Shown: positions 26,827 to 32,783 of the stretch, one piece after another | How the letters are laid out: every line of letters begins with the position of its first letter | Numbering within the stretch: position 1 is the stretch's first letter | Assembly: GCA_029261095.1 (NCBI GenBank) | Contig: JAJDBZ010000492.1 | Location: forward strand, 1-35,181 | Length of the DNA stretch: 35,181 nt | DNA from: Candidatus Omnitrophota bacterium | Lineage (GTDB): Bacteria > Hinthialibacterota > Hinthialibacteria > OLB16 | Direction of reading: 5' to 3' | Translations under genes and position numbers: made by a program | The notes under the pieces: generated by a model | Seen by the model: only the letters and a program-made list of their open reading frames with translations | What the model was told of the DNA's origin: nothing | The model's database searches: none

Positions 26827-27995
26827 TGTCCGAAAGTCTCTTTCACCCAGTCGATTTCGCGAGCGATCCCTTCCGAGAGTTCCTCGAACTGGAGGTCTCG
26901 CGGTAGAACCTCCCAAGCGTAAGTCTCAACCTCGTAGTGTTTGACCTCGCCCTTCTCCAGGAGCGTCTGCATCCCCTCCTGGACCATCGCTTGAGTGGTT
27001 CCAACCGCGCCCTCTCTTTCCAGGAAGAGAGGCACATGGAAATGAACACGCAACTCTCCCCTAAAATCCGGTGCGATCTCTCCCAAAGCTTCGGGCAGGT
27101 CTTGAAAAAAAATGGACTCCGTACCGGTTCGTCTGACAACAGTTTGGTGAAGGTATCGATCCTCTTGGAAAGTCTGTAGTTGTCGAAGGGCATCGACTCG
27201 TTCGTCGGGATTCATCTGTTCGAAATCGATTCGAATCGCGGAAGAGATCTGGACCTTGCCGATTCGTATTCCCGATGAGGCGTAGGCGTCGATCGCCTCT
27301 CGTTGGTCTTCGAACATGACTGCGGAGTGACAGATATCATGACAGACCCGGAGGTAGCGCAAAACCGATTTTTTATCGCCTTCCTTGAGCAGGTGGTCAT
27401 CGAAGAAGGCGGTCACATCCTGGTGGCAATCCAGGAAGCAGCCCGGTTCCGGTTCCAGATTCAGGTGAATGAGTTTGCCGGATTCGTCTTCCAGTCTACG
27501 GAGGTGATCGGAGACAGAGAGCAGGTTCGCGGTGGCCTTCTCGATGTCGATTTTCGAATTCCCGCCCTTCCCCCAACCGAGGGGGAGAGTCGAGATACTT
27601 CCCTCCTCTCCCTCCTTCATCAATCCGGCCAGTATTTCGATGAGGTCGAAGGTGTAATCGAGCCGTGAGGTCTGCCCCCAATCGGGTTGGTAGACGAGGT
27701 GTTTGACTTTCGGTTGATGGAAATCCCCATGCGGGAACCCATTGAAAGTAAAGGCCTTCAATCCGCAATGATCCAACCATCGTTTCAGGTGGTCGATTCC
27801 GACCCGGTCGATCACATCGCGAGCGCTCCGTGCCGAAAGCCAAAGGCCGATGCCCATCGGCTCATTCGGAGAAACAGATTCCTTCACACGGAGCGCATGT
27901 CGTTCGAGGTTCTTGCGAGTCTCGTCCCAACTCGCTCCAGCATGGACATTGGTGCAATACCCGAGTGTGGTTCCGGGACCTAGAAGATTATCCAT
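26823..27995 (-). CDS. eboE: Sugar-phosphate isomerase/epimerase-like TIM-barrel (xylose isomerase-like); EboE-like
   Basis: 'LGYCTNVHAGASWDETRKNLERHALRVKE', 'FTFNGFPHGDFHQPKVK..VYQPDW', 'IHLNLEPEPGCFLD', 'RYLRVCHDICHSAVMFEDQREAIDAY'. Confidence 0.8.
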   Translation of the reverse strand: MDNLLGPGTTLGYCTNVHAGASWDETRKNLERHALRVKESVSPNEPMGIGLWLSARSARDVIDRVGIDHLKRWLDHCGLKAFTFNGFPHGDFHQPKVKHLVYQPDWGQTSRLDYTFDLIEILAGLMKEGEEGSISTLPLGWGKGGNSKIDIEKATANLLSVSDHLRRLEDESGKLIHLNLEPEPGCFLDCHQDVTAFFDDHLLKEGDKKSVLRYLRVCHDICHSAVMFEDQREAIDAYASSGIRIGKVQISSAIRIDFEQMNPDERVDALRQLQTFQEDRYLHQTVVRRTGTESIFFQDLPEALGEIAPDFRGELRVHFHVPLFLEREGAVGTTQAMVQEGMQTLLEKGEVKHYEVETYAWEVLPRDLQFEELSEGIAREIDWVKETFGQ

Positions 27996-28794
27996 CGACT
28001 TTGAATTTCGAGCATTGGCTCAGGAAAGTTTGGGGATTGGTAAACGAAACTTTTTCGATCTCTTCGGTGGTGTGGCCCCTCCTGGCCATTTCACGGCAGG
28101 CTTTCGGCACCGAGAGAGGATCGCTCGGCCCCCAGTCTCCGGCCGAGTTCATCCACAAGCGTTCGTTGCCATACATTTCGAGGATGTCCACCGCTCGCTG
28201 GGGCGTGCATTTGGTGTCGGGGTAGAGTGTCATCCCCGCCCAATATCCCTCATCGAGAACGATCTGCACGGTGTGTTCTTCAACATGATCGATCAGCACA
28301 CGGCCCGGGTCGATGTTCCCGTTCCGTTTGATGGCGTCCATGATCAGTTTCGTCCCCTTCAGTTTGTCTTCGAGGTGCGGTGTGTGGACCAGGATGAGTT
28401 CATTGTATTTCGAGGCGAGTGCGATTTGTTCTTCGAGGATTTGGATTTCGTTCTTGCTGTTCTTGTTCAATCCGATCTCACCTATGCCGAGAACATTGGG
28501 GCGTTCGAGAAAATCCGGAATGAGAGAGATGACTTCGCGGGCCAACCCGACATCCTCAGCCTCTTTCGGATTGATGCAGAGCCAGCTGTAGTGCTGGATT
28601 CCATAGGTCGATGCGCGAGCCGGCTCGACTTCGGTGAGTTGTCTGAAGTAATCGTAAAAACCCTGCGCGGTTTTGCGATCATAGCCGGCCCAGAAGGCCG
28701 GTTCGGTCAGGGCCACACACCCCGCCTGAGACATCTTTTGGTAATCGTCGATGGTCCGCGAGACCATATGGATGTGGGGGTCGATGTACTTCAT
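27988..28794 (-). CDS. eboB: TatD-like metal-dependent hydrolase; EboB-like
   Basis: 'KYIDPHIHMVSRTIDDYQKMSQAG', 'NVLGIGEIGLNKNSKNEIQILEEQIALASKYNELILVHTPH', 'VLIDHVEEHTVQIVLDEGYWAGMTLYPDTKCTP', 'LWMNSAGDWGPSDPLSV'. Confidence 0.82.
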   Translation of the reverse strand: MKYIDPHIHMVSRTIDDYQKMSQAGCVALTEPAFWAGYDRKTAQGFYDYFRQLTEVEPARASTYGIQHYSWLCINPKEAEDVGLAREVISLIPDFLERPNVLGIGEIGLNKNSKNEIQILEEQIALASKYNELILVHTPHLEDKLKGTKLIMDAIKRNGNIDPGRVLIDHVEEHTVQIVLDEGYWAGMTLYPDTKCTPQRAVDILEMYGNERLWMNSAGDWGPSDPLSVPKACREMARRGHTTEEIEKVSFTNPQTFLSQCSKFKVDG

Positions 28795-29090
28795 GGCTTC
28801 GCTCCCGGGTAGGTTCCAAAAGCCCCCTTGAGCCCGGCAGCCGATTCCAGGGGTTCCATTGTCGGATCGCTGAAGTGGTCGAGGACCCGCTTGGCGCGGC
28901 CCGGTTCTTCATCCGACAGGATTTTGAGGGCCTCGCGAAAAGATAGAATCCGAAAGTCCTCACCATTGTCCCCCTCTTCGGATTCAGCTCGGTCGAGGCG
29001 ATCGAGAAATGCGGCGAGGTCCAGGAGTTTGGCGCGGTGTTCCAGGTAATAGAGTTCGATGACCTGTTGTCGGTTCAATGGGCAAGACAT
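28791..29090 (-). CDS. Small (99 aa) helical protein, first gene of the ebo-type operon; function unknown
   Basis: 'ELYYLEHRAKLLDLAAFLDRLDRAESEEGDNGEDFRILSFREALKILSDE'. ATGA overlap with the eboB-like gene; 5'-most of five coupled ORFs. Confidence 0.75.
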   Translation of the reverse strand: MSCPLNRQQVIELYYLEHRAKLLDLAAFLDRLDRAESEEGDNGEDFRILSFREALKILSDEEPGRAKRVLDHFSDPTMEPLESAAGLKGAFGTYPGAKP

Positions 29091-29301
29091 CCTTCATCAC
29101 TCCTCATCGGGCGGGCAGCGTTCTTTTGTTGTGAATGAGGAATATTAGACAATTCGGAATGGAGGGTCTATTGGCGGGGTCGATGGGTTTCTTTCGGCAT
29201 CTCGTCGACTTAAGACCGAGCATTAGCGATACGGAGCCGGCTTCGACCAGTGCAGATTTACAAGTCCCTCCAGGGGATTTGGTCGGGGTCAGCCCTGGGA
29301 T

Positions 29302-29694
29302 TTATCCCTGGGTGGGTTTGACTTTGAGGTCATGAATATCGAATTTCAATAATTGGGCATCATTCGTGACCAGAGTGAATTCATGGACAATCGCGGTAGC
29401 CAGGATCAAGGCGTCCGGGATTTTCAGTCGGCGCCGCCGCCGGATTTGAATCGCTTCTTTTTCCACTTCCTCGGTGATGGGAATGACCTCGATACGATCG
29501 AGAAAGGCTATCTCTTTTTCTTGTTCTTCATCAGTGATATCGGGATAAGAAAGGAGTTCTATGCGGGTGATCTGGCTGACAGCGATTCCAAGCTCTTCTT
29601 TGAGCGAGTCTTCCAGGAAGGAGACCGCGCGCTCTTCCCCGGCGAGGAAGTCAATCGCGATATTCGTATCTAAGAGTAGATCAATCCCACTCAT
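29302..29694 (-). CDS. PIN-domain (VapC-like) toxin
   Basis: 'DLLLDTNIAIDFLAGEE', 'QITRIELLSYP', 'RRRRRLKIPDALILATAIVHEFTLVTNDAQL'. PIN acidic residues present. Confidence 0.9.
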   Translation of the reverse strand: MSGIDLLLDTNIAIDFLAGEERAVSFLEDSLKEELGIAVSQITRIELLSYPDITDEEQEKEIAFLDRIEVIPITEEVEKEAIQIRRRRRLKIPDALILATAIVHEFTLVTNDAQLLKFDIHDLKVKPTQG

Positions 29695-29917
29695 CTCTCA
29701 GCTCGCGCTGGACAGCGACACTGTTCCTTCTGGCCAGGACGGAGCCCGAGAGGGAACCGGCAAATGACATGAGATCCGGATTTGCCGATGTTCTCGCGCC
29801 TGAGGAAATCGTCAGAGTCACCTCGGCCGGGCCTGTGGGAACCTCATCGGGGAGAGTCAGATTCAGAAGGATTCGATGATCTTCCGGAACCTCGATTTGA
29901 GTACGGATCTTTTCCAT
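29681..29917 (-). CDS. Putative cognate antitoxin of the PIN toxin
   Basis: 78-aa ORF directly upstream of the PIN gene with 14-bp overlap; N-terminal 'IEVPEDHRILLNLTLPDEVPTGPAEVTLTI'. Confidence 0.72.
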   Translation of the reverse strand: MEKIRTQIEVPEDHRILLNLTLPDEVPTGPAEVTLTISSGARTSANPDLMSFAGSLSGSVLARRNSVAVQRELRDEWD

Positions 29918-29971
29918 GGTGTTCTCAGTCTATCCCAAGTGGACCTTGTTTGGGAGTCTCGAACCGATCCC

Positions 29972-31636
29972 TCACCCCGCCCCCGAAACCTTCCCCCAAT
30001 CCTCCAGCAGAATCAGCAGGTCCTCTGCATCGATGTTCCCATCGAGGTTAATGTCGGTAGCGTAGGTCGGGGTCGGCGTGGCGGTACTCGTCGGGGTCGG
30101 AGTGGCTGTCGGCGGTTCGCCCGCCCAGGGTGGGTGGAAGAGACGGAAGACGGTATCGCGCTCCATTTGTTCGCCCCGGCAATTCAGACCGGGATTAAAA
30201 GATTCGGAATACCATGCGACTCCCGCGAATGTGTCATCGGCGGCGCACTTGATGGTGTGCTCCCCAGAGTTCTGATCGTTCTCCTCGAAAGTGCTGACCC
30301 AAAATGTCGGCGACATCGGGTTTTGATCCGCATCGTAAAATCGCGCAACCGGCGCCCCATCCCCACCGTTTCGCCATGCGACAAAGAGGTTCCCTTCATC
30401 GGGTTGGGCATACAAATCCATCGCAGTTGGGTCAGAGAAATCGGGTGGGTCGGTGAGATCGTCGTCCGCTTGCAGCACATTGATCACTGAAGCATCGGAT
30501 AGGTCTTCCTCTACCTCCACCACGACCACACACGGGTGGTATCTGCCCAAACCATCCATCCCCCTCACCGCGATATATCCGAGACGCCTTCCCGCCGCCA
30601 CGGCACGTTCCTCACCCCCCGGTTCCAGCGACACGATACCGGGAGGAAGAGGCGCCCCGGATAAGTAATCTCCCAAATCCTTGACCACACTCCCCCCGTC
30701 ATCGAAAACCGTGGCGGTGTTGACCGCTGTCCTGACAATGAACCAAGGGTCTAATGGAATGGTTCCAGCACTTCCATAGACTCTCCCTTCCGCAACGCTT
30801 TGGCGAGCGGGAGAGTTTCGACCCGCATGGGGGTAAGCAAAGCTGGGGACCAGTACACTTCCATCGTCATCGTAGATTGAAATGACGATGATGGGCTTTC
30901 CTGGGTTCGAGAAACCGAAAACGGCTCCGGGATCACCACCGGTGCGATCCTCCGTCACCACGACGACTTGATCTTGGACGAGGGCTTCGATACCGCATGA
31001 CCGACTTGCCCCTGTTCCAGGTGTACGAGAGGGGTGGTTTTCTATCGTTCCCGCTGGAATTGACTGACCCGCGATTGCGTTAATTCTTGAGTGTATTTGA
31101 ACGAGATGCATATCACTATTCGAATTCACGTAAGAGGTGGCGCTGATTGTGTTAGTTGGTGAGATGATTTCACTAAAGTCAGCCATTCGAAATGCTGAGA
31201 AACTGAATGGAGCACTTGCCATAATTGAATAGTATCCGCCTCCTGAAACTGCAATTCCAAACCCTTCGGTATCGCTGGCACCATCCACCACTGCTCCAAG
31301 AAATCCTTGAGGGTCTTCATGATCCTTTCCATCTAGAAGAATTCCATCTGCCCTTCGAGTCCCTAAGCCAAAGATGGGATGAATCTCATAAAACATCTGA
31401 ATCGGACCGCACGGTGAGATGGCATCATGACCAAAAATGTTGACACCCGGATGAGCCAGTCCTTTCGCCCTTGCGCTCATATCCAACGAATTGAACCCAT
31501 TCCCTCCCACTTCGTATTCAGGCCAGGGTTTAATCTCCGCCGTCAGCGGAAACACATCCGCCGATTCGAGGTCCATTTGGGCGAGGGAGAGCGCGGGGAA
31601 GAGGCCGAGAAGGAGGAGGGCCGGGAGGGGGCGCAT
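29972..31636 (-). CDS. Secreted protein of unknown function with Pro/Thr linker and single EF-hand (dockerin-like) tail
   Basis: Signal peptide MRPLPALLLLGLFPALSLAQ; tail PTATPTPTSTATPTPTYATDINLDGNIDAEDLLILLEDWGKVSG. Confidence 0.8.
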   Translation of the reverse strand: MRPLPALLLLGLFPALSLAQMDLESADVFPLTAEIKPWPEYEVGGNGFNSLDMSARAKGLAHPGVNIFGHDAISPCGPIQMFYEIHPIFGLGTRRADGILLDGKDHEDPQGFLGAVVDGASDTEGFGIAVSGGGYYSIMASAPFSFSAFRMADFSEIISPTNTISATSYVNSNSDMHLVQIHSRINAIAGQSIPAGTIENHPSRTPGTGASRSCGIEALVQDQVVVVTEDRTGGDPGAVFGFSNPGKPIIVISIYDDDGSVLVPSFAYPHAGRNSPARQSVAEGRVYGSAGTIPLDPWFIVRTAVNTATVFDDGGSVVKDLGDYLSGAPLPPGIVSLEPGGEERAVAAGRRLGYIAVRGMDGLGRYHPCVVVVEVEEDLSDASVINVLQADDDLTDPPDFSDPTAMDLYAQPDEGNLFVAWRNGGDGAPVARFYDADQNPMSPTFWVSTFEENDQNSGEHTIKCAADDTFAGVAWYSESFNPGLNCRGEQMERDTVFRLFHPPWAGEPPTATPTPTSTATPTPTYATDINLDGNIDAEDLLILLEDWGKVSGAG

Positions 31637-31773
31637 GGTAGGGGGATTTTAGGATAGGTATGGGGGTTGGGGATAGGGGGAAACAGTGCTTTAGGCCCGA
31701 AAACTCTTCCATCCTCTACACTCGACTGGACAGCCGAGATAAACTAAATCGATGTGTCGATAGGAGATAAACC

Positions 31774-32004
31774 ATGTCGAAAACCCTCAATGAAATCGAG
31801 TGCGCGGCTCTGTCGCTTTCCGACAAGGAGCGCGCTTTGCTGGCTCACAGGTTGATTGAAACCTTGGATCAGAGCATCGAGGAGGATGTTGAAGAGGCTT
31901 GGTTAGACGAGGCGGAGAAAAGGTACGAGGACTACCGCAAGGGGCGCATCGGAAAAGTCTCCGCCGAGGTCGCACACAAAGCAGCTCGCGAGTCCCTTGG
32001 ATGA
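31774..32004 (+). CDS. Addiction-module antitoxin (TIGR02574/PF09720-like)
   Basis: 'LSDKERALLAHRLIETLDQSIEEDVEEAWLDEAEKRYEDYRKGRIGKVSAEVAHKAARESLG' has the classic pattern of this family. Confidence 0.9.
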   Translation: MSKTLNEIECAALSLSDKERALLAHRLIETLDQSIEEDVEEAWLDEAEKRYEDYRKGRIGKVSAEVAHKAARESLG

Positions 32005-32294
32005 AAACGGTTTCCTACCTCGATCCCGCCAAAGCGGAAATGATCGAGGCGGCGCGTTACTACGAGGAGGAAGCGCATGGCCTCGGCCATGATTTTCTGG
32101 ATGAGATCGAACACACCGTCTCCATGCTCCAGAAATACCCGCGTTCGGGAAGGCTCGTCCGAAATGGAATCCGCAGGCGGTTGGTCCGGCGATTCCCATT
32201 CGGAATCCTTTTCGGCGAGGAATCGGATGAGATTGTGATCGTCGCGGTCATGCATCTCAAGAGGCGACCGGACTATTGGTTGAATCGGATTTGA
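32001..32294 (+). CDS. ParE/RelE-family toxin
   Basis: 'YLDPAKAEMIEAARYYEEEAHGLGHDFLDEIEHTVSMLQKYPRSGRLVRNGIRRRLVRRFPFGILFGEESDEIVIVAVMHLKRRPDYW'. ATG overlaps the antitoxin stop by 4 bp; the longer ORF start at 31899 is not credible. Confidence 0.92.
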   Translation: MKTVSYLDPAKAEMIEAARYYEEEAHGLGHDFLDEIEHTVSMLQKYPRSGRLVRNGIRRRLVRRFPFGILFGEESDEIVIVAVMHLKRRPDYWLNRI

Positions 32295-32356
32295 ATGTGG
32301 TCTCGGATTGGTCGGGAGCGGCCTGCGGCGTCGATCAAGAAATCTAAAACCTCTCC

Positions 32357-32640
32357 TCACTGCACCCCCGAAACCTTCCCCCAATCCTTAAGCAGAATCA
32401 GCAGGTCCTCCGCATCGATGGTCCCATCGAGGTTGATATCGGTGGCATAGGTGGGTGTAGGCGTGGCAGTGCTTGTGGGAGTCGGTATCGCAGTAGGCGC
32501 TTCACCAGCCCAGGGGGGATGGAAGAGGCGAAAGACAGTGTCGCGTTCCATTTGTTCGCCGCGACAGAAGAACCGAAACCTTCAGTATCGGTTGGTCCCG
32601 CGGACCTGCCCCCATCGTGAACCTGTCGTAAATTCGATTG
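32357..32640 (-). pseudogene. Decayed, internally deleted copy of the 29972-31636 gene (C-terminal end plus a short upstream fragment)
   Basis: C-terminal 64 residues match the intact gene's tail at 58/64 by eye. Upstream another frame gives 'PTDTEGFG' (parent 'ASDTEGFG'); the middle of the gene is absent and the two pieces are out of frame. Confidence 0.75.
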
Positions 32641-32783
32641 ACAGAAGCCCAAAGGCTGATGAAAATAACTTACCGGAGCCGAGACCACGGAGAGTTAAGG
32701 CTCTATCCAGGAAATTACGGTCAAGATGACAGAGAATGCCAGGTTTTCCCAGATTTAAACGAGACCCAACGGAAGGTTGCTCC

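Noticed and set aside
25948-26916. The 322-aa version of the UbiA ORF beginning at 26916
   Set aside because: The first 30 codons overlap the eboE-like gene in another frame. A GTG start at 26826 giving a 4-bp overlap fits the operon's coupling pattern.
29281-29312. CCCTGGGAT...CCCTGGG as the start of a CRISPR or tandem array
   Set aside because: Only one palindromic unit, no spaced repetition. No CRISPR array or cas gene was seen anywhere in the window.
31899-32294. 131-aa version of the ParE/RelE toxin
   Set aside because: The extra N-terminal residues are an out-of-frame reading of the antitoxin gene; the family start is MKTVSYLDP at 32001.
31774-32294. TA pair as cargo of an integron or transposon
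   Set aside because: No transposase, integrase, terminal inverted repeats or target-site duplication were recognisable around it. Only the flanking homologous gene copies are supported.
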